The notes under the pieces were generated by a model. The model searched no databases and had not been told where the DNA came from. It saw nothing but the letters and a program-made list of their open reading frames with translations. A program made the position numbers and the translations under genes. Positions 16,536-26,033 of a stretch of DNA of 64,000 bases are shown here, in pieces. Position 1 is the stretch's first letter. The number at the start of each line of letters is the position of its first letter. This stretch comes from Gemmatimonadaceae bacterium (GTDB lineage: Bacteria; Gemmatimonadota; Gemmatimonadetes; Gemmatimonadales; Gemmatimonadaceae): assembly GCA_011525845.1 (NCBI GenBank), contig WYBP01000011.1, positions 62,001 through 126,000 on the forward strand, read 5' to 3'.

Positions 16536-17036
16536 ATGCGACTTCAATCCCGCCCAGTGCGCATCCTCGTCGTCGGACTCGTGGCCGCGCTGGCGGCATG
16601 CGATGGCGGGTCGGTCACCCCGCCCGACGGGGTGGACCTCGCGCCCTCTCCGCTCTCGATCGGAACCTGGTACCTGCACGCCGCGAACGACTCGGTGATC
16701 CCGGCGACGATCTCGAGTCGATTCATCGGCGTCACGCCCGAGGAGACGATCGTCGACTCCGCGCGGCTGATCGTGCGCGTGGACCAGTACTATGAGCAGC
16801 GCGTCTGGATGCGCGTGTTCCTGAACGGGACGCTTGACCGCACGGAGATCATGGTGGACGAAGGCATCTGGACCCCGACTCCCGTGGACTACCAGTTCAC
16901 GTCGAGCATCCGCCCACGCATCTTCAGCGTCACGGCGACCAGTGGCGGCGTCGTCAACTCGCTCGAGCGCATGGTGTTCTTCGCGAACGCTCCCGTGACG
17001 AGCGGCCGCTACCGGATGACGCGCCCCCTGCCCTAG
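16536..17036 (+). CDS. Lipoprotein of unknown function
   Basis: The start at ATG 16536 gives a signal peptide with lipobox AALAAC (Cys at about residue 22) and 166 residues in total; an upstream in-frame GTG at 16479 would add 19 charged residues and is less likely. The mature part is predominantly beta, with TWYLHAANDSVIPATISSRF and a repeated strand pattern that suggests a small beta-sandwich. No catalytic motif is seen. Stands alone upstream of the molybdenum hydroxylase cassette. Confidence 0.65.
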   Translation: MRLQSRPVRILVVGLVAALAACDGGSVTPPDGVDLAPSPLSIGTWYLHAANDSVIPATISSRFIGVTPEETIVDSARLIVRVDQYYEQRVWMRVFLNGTLDRTEIMVDEGIWTPTPVDYQFTSSIRPRIFSVTATSGGVVNSLERMVFFANAPVTSGRYRMTRPLP

Positions 17037-17198
17037 ACGGGCGGTGCGCGACTTCCGGGAGCGCGAGGCGGTCGACCCGGCAGGGCAACGCCGCGCACGC
17101 CGGGGACGTAGCAGGGATGCGACCGGTCCTCGCGTTGCGCCTGTCCGTCCAAGCGACGAGTATCCAGTGCGTACCTTCCTCATCCGGAGAGCTCCGTC

Positions 17199-17672
17199 AT
17201 GAAGGTCACCTTCTCCGTCAACGGGACCTCCCGCACGGTCGACGTCCCCGCCGACATGCCCCTGCTCTGGATCCTCAGGGACATGCTCGACCTCAAAGGC
17301 ACCAAGTACGGCTGCGGCATCGCCCAGTGCGGCGCCTGCACGGTGCACGTCAACGGACGCGCCGACCGCGCCTGCCAGATCCCGGCCAGCGCCCTCCAGG
17401 GCCGCAGGGTCACCACCATCGAAGGCCTCTCCGCCGACGCGTCGCACCCGCTGCAGCGCGCCTGGCAGGAGCTCGACGTGCCGCAGTGCGGATACTGCCA
17501 GGCCGGCCAGATCATGCAGGCCGCCGAGCTCCTCGCGAACACGCCGAAGCCCACGGATGAGGACATCGACGCGGCGATGTACGGCAACCTCTGCCGCTGC
17601 GCGACCTACGTCCGCATCCGCGAGGGCATCCACCGCGCGGCCGTGATCGCCGCCGCCGGACAGGAGGGATGA
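17199..17672 (+). CDS. iorA: Molybdenum hydroxylase small subunit, two [2Fe-2S] clusters (isoquinoline oxidoreductase alpha type)
   Basis: 157 residues. The plant-type [2Fe-2S] ligands are Cys39, 44, 47 and 59 ([16 protein letters not shown]), and the second cluster uses Cys97, 100, 132 and 134 ([17 protein letters not shown]). This is the electron-transfer subunit of a xanthine oxidase-family enzyme. GGAGAG lies 11 bases before the ATG. Its stop overlaps the start of the large subunit (ATGATG). There is no FAD subunit gene, as in IorAB-type enzymes that pass electrons to cytochromes or another carrier. Confidence 0.9.
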   Translation: MKVTFSVNGTSRTVDVPADMPLLWILRDMLDLKGTKYGCGIAQCGACTVHVNGRADRACQIPASALQGRRVTTIEGLSADASHPLQRAWQELDVPQCGYCQAGQIMQAAELLANTPKPTDEDIDAAMYGNLCRCATYVRIREGIHRAAVIAAAGQEG

Positions 17673-19912
17673 TGGACGCCACGCGCACCACGCCAGACGC
17701 GCCGGGAACGCCGACGCGCTTCGACCGCCGCGACTTCCTCCGCGTCACCTCCCTCGCGGGCGGCGGCCTCCTCCTCGGGACCTGGCTCGACTTCGGCGCG
17801 GTCGGGGCCCTCGGAGCCGCGGAGGTCGCGGACGAGTTCATGCCCAACGCCTTCATCAGGATCGCCCCCAACGGCGCGATCACGATCATGGCGAAGAACC
17901 CCGAGGTGGGGCAGGGCGTGAAGACGATGCTCCCGATGCTCATCGCGGAGGAGCTCGACGTGCCCTGGGAGAGCATCACGATCGAGCAGGCGATGAGCGA
18001 CGAGAGCAAGTACGGGCGGCAGGTGGCGGGCGGCAGCACGGCCACGCCGACGAACTGGGAACCGCTCCGGCGCGCCGGCGCCGCCGGTCGCGCGATGATG
18101 GTCGCCGCCGCGGCGCAGACGCTCGGCGTGCCCGAAGCCGAGCTGACCACCGACGGGGGCGCGGTACACCACCATGCCTCCAGGCGCCGCCTCACCTACG
18201 GCGAGCTCGCGGCCAAGGCGGCCACCCTCACGCCGCCCAACCTCGCGAACGTCACGCTGAAGGACCCCAAGACCTTCAAGATCATCGGGAAGTCCAAGTC
18301 GGGCGTCGACAACCGCAAGATCGTCACCGGCCAGCCGCTCTACGGGATCGACGTCACCGTCCCGGGGATGCTCTACGCCGTGTTCGAGAAGGCCCCGGTC
18401 TTCGGCGCCAAGGTCGCCAGTGCGAACGTCGACGAGGTCGGCCGGCTCCCGGGCGTGAAGAAGGCATTCGTGGTGCAGGGTGGCACGGAACTGAGCGGGC
18501 TCCTCGGCGGCGTCGCGATCGTCGCCGACACCTGGTGGGCCGCCCGTTCGGCGCGCCGCCGCCTGCGCGTCACCTGGGCCGAGCACCCCACGAGCGCGCA
18601 GTCGAGTGCCGCCTTCGCGGCTCGCGCCAAGGAGTTGATGGCCGGCGCGCCCCAGCAGACCGTGCGCAACGATGGGGACGTGAACGCCGCCTTCGCCGCC
18701 GCCGCGGCGGTGGTCGAGGCCGAGTACGACTACCCGTTCCTCGCGCACGCCTCGCTCGAGCCGCAGAACTGCACGGCGCACTTCGCCAACGGGAAGATGG
18801 AGATCTGGGCGCCCACGCAGAATCCGCAGCCCGGACGCCAGCTCGTGGCGAGCACGCTGGGCATCGACGCGAAGGACATCGCGATCCACATCGTCCGCGG
18901 CGGCGGCGGGTTCGGGCGCCGCCTCAACAACGACTACATGGTCGAGGCCGCCTGGATCGCCCGTGAGGCGGGCGCGCCCGTCAAGCTCGTCTGGACGCGC
19001 GAGGACGACACCCAGCACGACTTCTACCGCCCTGCGGGCTTCCACAAGCTCAAGGGCGCGGTCAACGCGGCCGGGAAGCTCACCGCGTGGCAGAACCACT
19101 TCGTGACCTTCGGCGAGGGGCAGCGCTTCGCGCCCGCGGCCTCCATCGGCCCCACGGAGTTCCCGTACGCGTACATCCCGAACTTCTCGTTCGGCGTCTC
19201 CACCATGCCGCTCGGCGTGCCGACCGGGTTCCTGCGCGCACCCACCAGCAACGCGATCGCGTTCGTCTTCCAGTCCTTCATCGACGAGCTCGCACACGCG
19301 GCCCGCCGGGACCCCGTGCAGTTCCGGCTGGACCTGCTCGCGCAGGTGAGCACCGAGCCGGCGACTCCTGAGCGTGCCGCGACGCCGGTTGTCGCGGAGC
19401 GGATGCGTGGCGTGCTCGAACTCGTGGCCGAGAAGTCAGGGTGGGGGAAGCGGACGCTCCCCCCCGGCACGGGGATGGGAGTGGGCATGCACTATAGCCA
19501 CCGCGGCTACTTCGCCGAGGTGGTCGAGGCGACCGTGAGCAAGTCCGGCGAGGTGAAGGTCACGAAGGTCTGGGTCGCCGGCGACGTCGGGAGCCAGATC
19601 ATCAACCCCACGGGCGCGATCCAGCAGGTGCAGGGTTCCGTGCTCGACGGCCTCGGGAACGCGTTGCGCCAGGAGATCACGATCGAGGGCGGCCGCACGG
19701 TGGAGAGCAACTTCGACGAGTTCGAGCTCCTCCGGATCACTGAGGCGCCGCCCGTCGAGGTGCACTTCCGCATCACCGACCACCCGCCCACGGGGATGGG
19801 GGAGCCCGCGCTCCCGCCCGTGATCCCCGCGCTCACCAACGCGATCTTCGCCGTCACCGGCAAGCGCGTCCGCTCGCTCCCGCTCAGCCGACACGACCTG
19901 AGCTGGGGCTAG
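17669..19912 (+). CDS. iorB: Molybdenum hydroxylase large subunit, molybdopterin-binding (isoquinoline oxidoreductase beta type)
   Basis: 747 residues, the length of IorB-type subunits. A twin-arginine signal is at about residues 16-36 ([18 protein letters not shown]), so the complex is exported folded, with the Fe-S subunit carried along. [14 protein letters not shown] and the C-terminal [20 protein letters not shown] are molybdopterin-binding regions; the Glu of GEPALPP is the family's catalytic base. Substrate is unknown; relatives oxidise N-heterocycles or aldehydes. It overlaps iorA and precedes xdhC by three bases. Confidence 0.9.
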   Translation: MMDATRTTPDAPGTPTRFDRRDFLRVTSLAGGGLLLGTWLDFGAVGALGAAEVADEFMPNAFIRIAPNGAITIMAKNPEVGQGVKTMLPMLIAEELDVPWESITIEQAMSDESKYGRQVAGGSTATPTNWEPLRRAGAAGRAMMVAAAAQTLGVPEAELTTDGGAVHHHASRRRLTYGELAAKAATLTPPNLANVTLKDPKTFKIIGKSKSGVDNRKIVTGQPLYGIDVTVPGMLYAVFEKAPVFGAKVASANVDEVGRLPGVKKAFVVQGGTELSGLLGGVAIVADTWWAARSARRRLRVTWAEHPTSAQSSAAFAARAKELMAGAPQQTVRNDGDVNAAFAAAAAVVEAEYDYPFLAHASLEPQNCTAHFANGKMEIWAPTQNPQPGRQLVASTLGIDAKDIAIHIVRGGGGFGRRLNNDYMVEAAWIAREAGAPVKLVWTREDDTQHDFYRPAGFHKLKGAVNAAGKLTAWQNHFVTFGEGQRFAPAASIGPTEFPYAYIPNFSFGVSTMPLGVPTGFLRAPTSNAIAFVFQSFIDELAHAARRDPVQFRLDLLAQVSTEPATPERAATPVVAERMRGVLELVAEKSGWGKRTLPPGTGMGVGMHYSHRGYFAEVVEATVSKSGEVKVTKVWVAGDVGSQIINPTGAIQQVQGSVLDGLGNALRQEITIEGGRTVESNFDEFELLRITEAPPVEVHFRITDHPPTGMGEPALPPVIPALTNAIFAVTGKRVRSLPLSRHDLSWG

Positions 19913-19915
19913 CGC

Positions 19916-20956
19916 ATGAAGCTCTGGCTCGAGACCCGCCAGGTCCTCGACCAGCTCGGCGCGCTGCACCGGGAGGGGCGGCGCGCCGCCCTCGCGACGG
20001 TCGTGCGCGTCCGAGGCTCCGCGTACCGGCACGAGGGCGCGAAGCTCCTCGTGCCCGAGTCGGGCGAGGTGACGGGCAACGTGAGCGGCGGGTGCCTCGA
20101 GGAGGACGTGCGCGAGGTCGCGCAGCGCGTGATCCGATCCGGCATCCCGGAACGCCGCAGCTACTGCGGCGGCGCCAACGAGATCGCGGCGTGGGACCTC
20201 GGCGTCGGGTGCGAGGGTGAGGTCGAGATCCTGATCGAGCCCTGCACCACCGACCGGACCGCCGAGCGTGCACTCATCGCCGCGGAGGAGGCGTTCGTCG
20301 TGGTCACGCGCGCCGACGCGACGGACGCGCCGGGCGAGCCCGAGCGCCGCGTGCTGAGCGGGGCCGATGCGGAGCCCTGGCGGGCGACGGGGAAGAGCGG
20401 ACTCCAGCGCCACGACGGTCACGAGTACTTCGTCGACGTGCTCGAGCCGCCGCCGCGGCTGTTGATCGTGAGCGCCGGGGACGATGCCCGGCACCTGGCG
20501 CGCATCGCGACCGACGTCGGCTTCCGCGTGGTGGTGGCCGACCGGCGCCCGGGGCTCCTCGCGCGCGACCGCTTCCCCGCCTCTGTCCGCCTGGTGGAGA
20601 GCGACGCCGCCCGGCTCACCGAGCGGCTGGTGCTCGACCCGGACAGCTTCGCGGTGGTGATGACCCACCACTTCGCCGACGACACGGCCTACCTGCGCGC
20701 GTTGCTGCCGAGCCCGGTCCGCTACCTCGGCGTGCTCGGTCCGCGGCAGCGCACGGAGCGCATCCTCGGGATCCTCCGGCAGGACGGCCCGGTGGACGAG
20801 TCGCGGATCTTCGGGCCGGTCGGGCTCGACATCGGCACCGACGGCGCCGAGCAGGTCGCGCTGGCCGTGATCGCCGAGATCCTCGCGGTGCGCAGTGGCC
20901 GCCGCCCGCGCTCGCTGCGGGAGCGCCGCGCGCCGATCCATGCCCACGCCGAGTGA
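19916..20956 (+). CDS. xdhC: XdhC/CoxI family molybdenum enzyme maturation factor
   Basis: 346 residues. The N-terminal XdhC/CoxI domain shows ATVVRVRGSAYRHEGAKLLV and GNVSGGCLEEDV with its conserved Cys. The C-terminal Rossmann domain contains MTHHFADDTAYLRALL and YLGVLGPRQRTERIL. XdhC binds molybdopterin cofactor and supports its sulfuration before insertion into the large subunit. The position three bases after iorB supports a role as dedicated chaperone. It overlaps the next gene by 17 bases. Confidence 0.9.
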   Translation: MKLWLETRQVLDQLGALHREGRRAALATVVRVRGSAYRHEGAKLLVPESGEVTGNVSGGCLEEDVREVAQRVIRSGIPERRSYCGGANEIAAWDLGVGCEGEVEILIEPCTTDRTAERALIAAEEAFVVVTRADATDAPGEPERRVLSGADAEPWRATGKSGLQRHDGHEYFVDVLEPPPRLLIVSAGDDARHLARIATDVGFRVVVADRRPGLLARDRFPASVRLVESDAARLTERLVLDPDSFAVVMTHHFADDTAYLRALLPSPVRYLGVLGPRQRTERILGILRQDGPVDESRIFGPVGLDIGTDGAEQVALAVIAEILAVRSGRRPRSLRERRAPIHAHAE

Positions 20957-21560
20957 GCGGGGCGCGATCGGGGCGGTGATCCTCGCGGCGGGCGCGTCGC
21001 GACGGATGGGGACGAACAAGATGCTGCTGCCGGTGGAGGGCGAGCCGATGGTGCGCCGCACCGTGCGCACCGCCATCGAGGCGGGCCTCGACCCGGTGGT
21101 GGTCGTTGTCGGCCACGAGCCGGAGCGGGTGCGCGAGGCCCTCGCCGGCCTGGCCTGCACATTCGCCACGAGTGACGACCACACGGGGCCGACGAGCGCC
21201 TCGCTGCACGCGGGGCTGCGCACGCTGGAGGAGGCGCACGCAGCGGACGGTGCGCGCGTCGGCGCGGCCACGGTGCTGCTCGGCGACATGGTCCACGTCA
21301 CGGCACCGATGCTCCGTGCGCTCGCCGACTCCGCGCGCGCTGGCACGGCCCCGCTCGAGGTCTCGCGCTACGGCGACGTCCTCGCCCCTCCCCTGCTCTT
21401 CCAGCGCGAGCTCTGGCCGGAACTCCTGGCCTGGACCGGTGAAGGATGTGGGAAGGCGGTCGTGCGCGCCCATGAAGCCGAGGCCACCATGCACGATTGG
21501 CCGGCCGATCGGCTGCGCGACGTCGATACTCCGGCCGACTACGAGGGACTCACCCGATGA
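20940..21560 (+). CDS. MobA-like nucleotidyltransferase (MocA type) for molybdopterin cofactor
   Basis: 206 residues from ATG 20940, inside the end of xdhC. The N terminus carries LAAGASRRMGTNKMLLP, the nucleotide-binding signature of MobA/GlmU-like transferases, and LLGDMVHVTAPMLRALA has the metal-binding Asp. MocA-type enzymes attach CMP (or GMP) to molybdopterin to make MCD/MGD for xanthine oxidase-family enzymes. Placement in the ior-xdhC unit supports MCD synthesis. The stop overlaps the next start (ATGA). Confidence 0.85.
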   Translation: MPTPSERGAIGAVILAAGASRRMGTNKMLLPVEGEPMVRRTVRTAIEAGLDPVVVVVGHEPERVREALAGLACTFATSDDHTGPTSASLHAGLRTLEEAHAADGARVGAATVLLGDMVHVTAPMLRALADSARAGTAPLEVSRYGDVLAPPLLFQRELWPELLAWTGEGCGKAVVRAHEAEATMHDWPADRLRDVDTPADYEGLTR

Positions 21561-22684
21561 CGCAGCTCCTCCGGCTCCTCGCGGCGGTCGCCGCCCTCTC
21601 CGCCACGGGCGCGCAGCCGCGCGCACCGCGCGAGCTCCCGGCGCGCTTCGAGGATGCGGCGTTCTGGCAGATGGTGAACGACCTCTCCGAGCCCGGTGGC
21701 TACTTCCGCTCGGACAACTTCATCTCCAATGAGGGCGAGCTGCAGTACGTGATCAACGAGCTGCAGGCCTCGGTCCCGCGCGGGCGCGCGTACGTGGGCG
21801 TCGGGCCCGAGCAGAACTTCACCTACATCGCCGCGCTCGAGCCGGGCATCGCGTTCATCGTGGACATCCGGCGGCAGAACATGGTCCAGCACCTCCTGGT
21901 GAAGGCGCTGATGGAGACCTCGGCGGACCGCGCGGAGTTCCTCTCGCGGCTCTTCTCGCGTCCGCGACCGGCGGGGCTCGACTCCACCACGGACGTCACG
22001 TCGCTCTTCGAGGCCTTCGCCGTCGTCGCGGCCGACACGGGGATGTTCCTCCACACCCTCGACGCCGTACGCGCCTTCCTGGTCGACGAGAACGGGTTCG
22101 CGCTCGGTGCGGCGGATCTCGAGTCGCTCCGCTACGTGCTCAGCGCGTTCGGGGAGGCGGGGCCCGACATCTCGTACTCGTTCGGACAGATGGGAGGCCG
22201 GGGTGGCGGGCGCTTCGGCAGCTGGATGCCGACGCTGGCGCAGGTGATGACCGAGACGGACGAGGACGGCCGCCAGCGCTCGTACCTCGCGGCCGAGGCG
22301 AGCTATCGCCGGCTCCAGGAGCTGCAGCGCCGGAACCTCATCATCCCGGTGGTCGGCGACTTCGGCGGCCCGGATGCGCTGCGCAACGTCGCGCGCTGGC
22401 TCAAGGCGCACGACGCCACGGTCGGCGTGTTCTACGCCTCGAACGTGGAGCAGTACCTGTTCCAGCAGGGCGACGCGGCCGCGAAGTTCTACGCGAACCT
22501 CGCCACCTTCCCCCTCGACTCCTCGAGCACCTTCGTGCGCTCGGCGTCGAACCGGGGGTGGGTGCCGATGCGGAACCCGCGCTCGCGGATGGCGCAGCTC
22601 ACCATGCGCATCGAGCCGATGCTCGCCGCGATCCGCGGCGGGCGCGTGGCGAACTACGGCGACCTGATCCTGCTGCGGCCCTAG
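21557..22684 (+). CDS. Secreted protein with a methyltransferase-like segment, function unknown
   Basis: ATG 21557 overlaps the upstream stop and begins a signal peptide (LLRLLAAVAALSATGAQP); 375 residues. The mature protein starts FEDAAFWQMVNDLSEPGGYF, followed by a Rossmann-like glycine-containing segment (YVGVGPEQNFTYIAALEP, then AFIVDIRRQN) that resembles the SAM-binding start of methyltransferases. Export would be odd for a SAM-dependent enzyme, so this may be a fold without that activity. No family is named with confidence. Coupling to the molybdenum cassette may be coincidental. Confidence 0.6.
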   Translation: MTQLLRLLAAVAALSATGAQPRAPRELPARFEDAAFWQMVNDLSEPGGYFRSDNFISNEGELQYVINELQASVPRGRAYVGVGPEQNFTYIAALEPGIAFIVDIRRQNMVQHLLVKALMETSADRAEFLSRLFSRPRPAGLDSTTDVTSLFEAFAVVAADTGMFLHTLDAVRAFLVDENGFALGAADLESLRYVLSAFGEAGPDISYSFGQMGGRGGGRFGSWMPTLAQVMTETDEDGRQRSYLAAEASYRRLQELQRRNLIIPVVGDFGGPDALRNVARWLKAHDATVGVFYASNVEQYLFQQGDAAAKFYANLATFPLDSSSTFVRSASNRGWVPMRNPRSRMAQLTMRIEPMLAAIRGGRVANYGDLILLRP

Positions 22685-22690
22685 CCCGGC

Positions 22691-24292
22691 TCAGGGGCGC
22701 CCGGAGAACTTCCCGAACTGCGCCATCGCGTTCCGGATCGCCGGGTCGAGCCGCGCCTCGGCCTGGTAGAGTCCGGCGCTCCCCCACTTCGCCGCGGCCA
22801 CGGTCCGCACGAGGAGCAGGCGCAGCACCTCGTCATGCGGCGCACCGGACGGGACGTCCACGCCGCGCGATGAGGCGAAGGTGCGGAACTCGGCCAGCGC
22901 CGCGTCGGGAAGCGAGGGCGCCTTGGCGAAGTCGTCGAGCGTGCCGAGCGCAGCGCCCTTCTCGGTGACGTAGCCGCCGGCCCAGGTGAGCGGCAACTCG
23001 AGCTCGTTCACGCGCGCGTGCCAGCTCGGCGGGTCCTCGTCGCGGGGCACGCGGATGTCGGGATAGATGCCGCCACCGCCGTAGAGCGTCCGCCCGCTCG
23101 CCGTCTTGCAGGTGGGACGCCCGATCGTGTCGCGCTCGGCGCGTGAGGCGCGGTAGTAGTCTCGACTGCTGAGCGACCGGTACTCGCGCTGCACCACGCG
23201 CCCGCAGGGCGTGCGGATCTGGCCCACGACGAGCACGATCACCGAGCCGTCCGAGAGCGGGAAGCCGCGCATCATGAGCGACTTGCCGAAACTCGGCTGC
23301 CCCACGATCACGGCACGGTCGTGGTCCTGCAGCGCACCCGCCACGAGCTCGGAGGCGCTGGCGCTCCCGTCGTCGATCATGACCACGAGCGGGTATGGCC
23401 GCTCGCTCCTCCAGAAGGAGCGCTTCACGCGTCCCGTGTCCACCGAGACGTTGCGCCGGCCCTCTGAGGTGTAGATGATCGCTCCCGAAGGCAGGAACTC
23501 CCCCGCGACCGCCGCGGCCTCGTCCACGCTTCCGCCACCGTTCTGGCGCAGGTCCAGGACGAGGCGCTGCATCCCCTGCTTGTCGAGCCGCTCGACGGCG
23601 GAGCGGAGGTCGCTCGCCACCTTCTCGCCCACGAAGGTGGTGATGCGGATGTATCCCGTGGTGCCGTCGAGCATGACCGCGGCCGGTACCGCCGTCTCCT
23701 CGCTGAAGCGCTCGCGCTTGACCTTGCGCGTGAGCGTCGCGTAGCTGCCGTCGGATCGCCGGCGCTCGAACGCCAGCGTCACCGTGGATCCCTTCGGGCC
23801 CGCGAGCTGGATCTCGAGTTCGATCGCGCTCTCCGCCCGCACGGGCTCCCCGTCCACGGCGACCAGCTCATCCCCGGCGAGGATGTCCTGGCGGCTGGCC
23901 TCGGTGCCGGCGGCGACGCCGCTGACGATCGGCGTGCCGCCGACGAAGTAGAACGCGACGGGCAGTGGGTGCAGTTTCCCGGTCCGCAGCTGCTCCTCCT
24001 TCCCCGGTACGAGGCGCACCGCCGGGATGACGTAGGAGTGCGGGTCGGTGGCCTGCACCATGGCCTGGATGGCGGCCATGAAAAGGCGGTGCGAGTCGAG
24101 CGAATCGGGGTGGTTCACCCGGATCTGGTTGAACACCTGGCTGAAGAGCTGCAGGTCCTCGGCCGCGGTCCTGGCACGCGTGACGGGAGCGGCCGGCTTG
24201 GCCGGCGCCGCCTGTGCCGCCGCCTCAGCGGCCCAGCCCGTGACAGCGAGACCGACGAGAAGCACCGCGAGCGTCCCGCGTCGCGTCCTCAT
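22691..24292 (-). CDS. S41 family serine protease with PDZ domain (C-terminal-processing type)
   Basis: 533 residues. A signal peptide ends at about AAEAAAQ (27). A PDZ domain follows (about 120-190, GVAAGTEASRQDILAGDELVAVDGEP), then the peptidase domain. The Ser-Lys dyad is Ser312 (GSASASE) and Lys337 (SFGKS), 25 residues apart as in Tsp. It cleaves proteins near C termini in the periplasm. It follows the TPR gene with an ATGA overlap, so the TPR protein may be a periplasmic partner, as NlpI is for Prc in E. coli. Confidence 0.9.
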   Translation of the reverse strand: MRTRRGTLAVLLVGLAVTGWAAEAAAQAAPAKPAAPVTRARTAAEDLQLFSQVFNQIRVNHPDSLDSHRLFMAAIQAMVQATDPHSYVIPAVRLVPGKEEQLRTGKLHPLPVAFYFVGGTPIVSGVAAGTEASRQDILAGDELVAVDGEPVRAESAIELEIQLAGPKGSTVTLAFERRRSDGSYATLTRKVKRERFSEETAVPAAVMLDGTTGYIRITTFVGEKVASDLRSAVERLDKQGMQRLVLDLRQNGGGSVDEAAAVAGEFLPSGAIIYTSEGRRNVSVDTGRVKRSFWRSERPYPLVVMIDDGSASASELVAGALQDHDRAVIVGQPSFGKSLMMRGFPLSDGSVIVLVVGQIRTPCGRVVQREYRSLSSRDYYRASRAERDTIGRPTCKTASGRTLYGGGGIYPDIRVPRDEDPPSWHARVNELELPLTWAGGYVTEKGAALGTLDDFAKAPSLPDAALAEFRTFASSRGVDVPSGAPHDEVLRLLLVRTVAAAKWGSAGLYQAEARLDPAIRNAMAQFGKFSGRP

Positions 24293-25488
24293 GGCGCCGA
24301 CTTGGACAGCGCCTCCACGCGCCGCGTCGCGGCGTCGCGGCGGGTGTCGCGCCGCGAGGCGAGCGCCAGGAAGCGATCGTACGCCGCGCGCGCGCCGGCC
24401 GCATCGCCGCTCTTCTCGAGCGCCTGGCCCAGGGCGAACTGCGGCGACGCGAAGAAGGGCTCGAGGTCGATGGCCTTCTTGAGTGGCGCGACCGCCTCCT
24501 CGTGCTGCCCCGCCGCGACCAGCGTGCTCCCCTGCAGGTAGTGCACGTACGGTTCATCGGTCGCGAGCTCGGCGGCCAGCCCGAGTGCGCTCACGGCTGC
24601 GGCGGTGTCCTTCTCCGCCAGCGCGATCATGCCGAGCTCGACGTGGGCCGCGAAGTACGAGAGGTCCTCGGCGATCGCGCGCCCGAGCGCCGCCTTGGCC
24701 GAGTCCGCCTGGCCCAGCTTGGCGAAGAGCACGCCCATGCTGTGCTCCACCATCGCCTTCGAGTTGTAGAACACCACGTTCTCGTCCTTCTTGTCCTCGT
24801 CCTTGCGCAGGTCCTCGAGCGCGAGGCGGAACTCCGCGATGGCCGGCGGAAGGGTGCCGCGCAGCGCGAGGATGCGCCCGCGCTCCACGCGCAGCCCGCC
24901 CTTGTACTTCGCGGTCCTGAGCGCCATGTCGTAGTTCTCGAGCGCTCCCGGCATGTCGCCGCGGCTGTAGGCGAGCCAGCCGCGCATGTAGGGAGAGCCC
25001 CGCTCGAGGTAGTCCGTGATCGCGAGGTTGATCTCATGGTCGCCGGCCGTGGGGTAGGCCCGGCGCATCGCGGTGCGGTAGTAGGTCATGAGCATCGTCC
25101 CGTCGTTCTTCCGGTAGTAGAACGGATCGAGACGGCTCGCCCGGAGCTGCAGGGAGTCGATCGACTTGAACTCCTTGGACTCCCGCGCCTTCCGGCCACC
25201 CTCCATGTAGTTCTTGAGCGTGATCGGCTTCCGCATGAGGAGCGCGGCGCGCAGGCCGTCGAGGGCGTCGGCAGAACTCGGATCGAGGCGCGCGGCCCAA
25301 TGGAACCCCGCCGCCGCGGCGTCCGGCTTGTCCTGCAGGCTCCGCATGGCGAACACCAGGTAGGCGTTCGCGTCGTTGGTGTCCGCGCCGGCCGCGAGCT
25401 TGGGACGCTTCTCCTCCGAGCCCAGTCGTTGGGCCGCGAGCGGGGCCGACGAGAGGAAGAGGCAGGAGAGCAGCAGGAAGGCGCGCAT
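24289..25488 (-). CDS. Secreted TPR protein, coupled to the S41 protease
   Basis: 399 residues. A signal peptide ends at PLAAQ (residue ~19). The rest is helical with several tetratricopeptide units, clearest in the C-terminal half (MGVLFAKLGQADSAKAALGR, VELGMIALAEKDTAAAVSAL, LVAAGQHEEAVAPLKKAIDL, FALGQALEKSGDAAGARAAY). TPRs are protein-binding scaffolds. It is first in a two-gene unit behind a good sigma-70-type promoter and overlaps the protease start. It is a paralogue of the TPR protein at 30190-31341. Confidence 0.82.
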   Translation of the reverse strand: MRAFLLLSCLFLSSAPLAAQRLGSEEKRPKLAAGADTNDANAYLVFAMRSLQDKPDAAAAGFHWAARLDPSSADALDGLRAALLMRKPITLKNYMEGGRKARESKEFKSIDSLQLRASRLDPFYYRKNDGTMLMTYYRTAMRRAYPTAGDHEINLAITDYLERGSPYMRGWLAYSRGDMPGALENYDMALRTAKYKGGLRVERGRILALRGTLPPAIAEFRLALEDLRKDEDKKDENVVFYNSKAMVEHSMGVLFAKLGQADSAKAALGRAIAEDLSYFAAHVELGMIALAEKDTAAAVSALGLAAELATDEPYVHYLQGSTLVAAGQHEEAVAPLKKAIDLEPFFASPQFALGQALEKSGDAAGARAAYDRFLALASRRDTRRDAATRRVEALSKSAP

Positions 25489-25529
25489 CGGGGCCTCGCT
25501 GGGGGGGGTGGGATCGAATGCCGTCCGCG

Positions 25530-25558
25530 AGTATTGTGCCCGCCCCGCTGGCCGTCAA
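25530..25558 (-). promoter_or_regulatory. Sigma-70-type promoter for the TPR/protease pair
   Basis: On the minus strand, TTGACG (25558-25553) and AATACT (25535-25530) are separated by 17 bases. They lie 42-70 bases before the TPR start. Hexamer matches are 5/6 and 4/6 to consensus with optimal spacing. Confidence 0.6.
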
Positions 25559-25601
25559 GACAGCGGTTTGTGCCACCGCCCCAGCGCTCCGCCCCGGCCC
25601 C

Positions 25602-26033
25602 TCAGTCGAGGGCCCGCGAACGCTCCTCGGCGCTGAACACGACGCAGGCCGGCGCACGCCCCGCCAGCCGTCGCCGGAAGCGCGCGATCAGGCCGTACGC
25701 CAGGTCCCGCACCGGGCGCGGGACCAGCCGGCCCAGCCACGCCAGCACGCGCCAGGGTCCCCCGAGGTACTCGGCGATCGCGAGCACCGCGTCCGCCCGG
25801 ATCCGGGTCACCTCCGTCTCGCCCGCCCCGTCGACCCAGACCATCGAGTCGACCGAGGCCAGCTCCGGATGCCGCACCCGCACGGCGCGCCCCGCGACCC
25901 CATCCCGCGCCGCGAAGCGGAGCGTGCGCTGCCGGCGATCGTGACGGAGCACGAACTGCACGGAGCGGGCACAGAACGCGCAGTCGCCGTCGTACACGAG
26001 GAGGGAGGGCGGACGTCCGGCGGTGGCGTTCAC
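25602..26033 (-). CDS. DCC family thiol-disulfide oxidoreductase-like protein (DUF393)
   Basis: 143 residues. The N-terminal YDGDCAFC is the family signature (DxDCxFC), a CxxC-like redox centre, and the rest follows the DUF393 pattern with WLGRLVPRPVRDLAYGLIA. Members are predicted to be thioredoxin-like oxidoreductases; substrates are unknown. The start overlaps the stop of the upstream alpha/beta hydrolase (ATGA), so both are made from one message. Confidence 0.88.
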   Translation of the reverse strand: MNATAGRPPSLLVYDGDCAFCARSVQFVLRHDRRQRTLRFAARDGVAGRAVRVRHPELASVDSMVWVDGAGETEVTRIRADAVLAIAEYLGGPWRVLAWLGRLVPRPVRDLAYGLIARFRRRLAGRAPACVVFSAEERSRALD

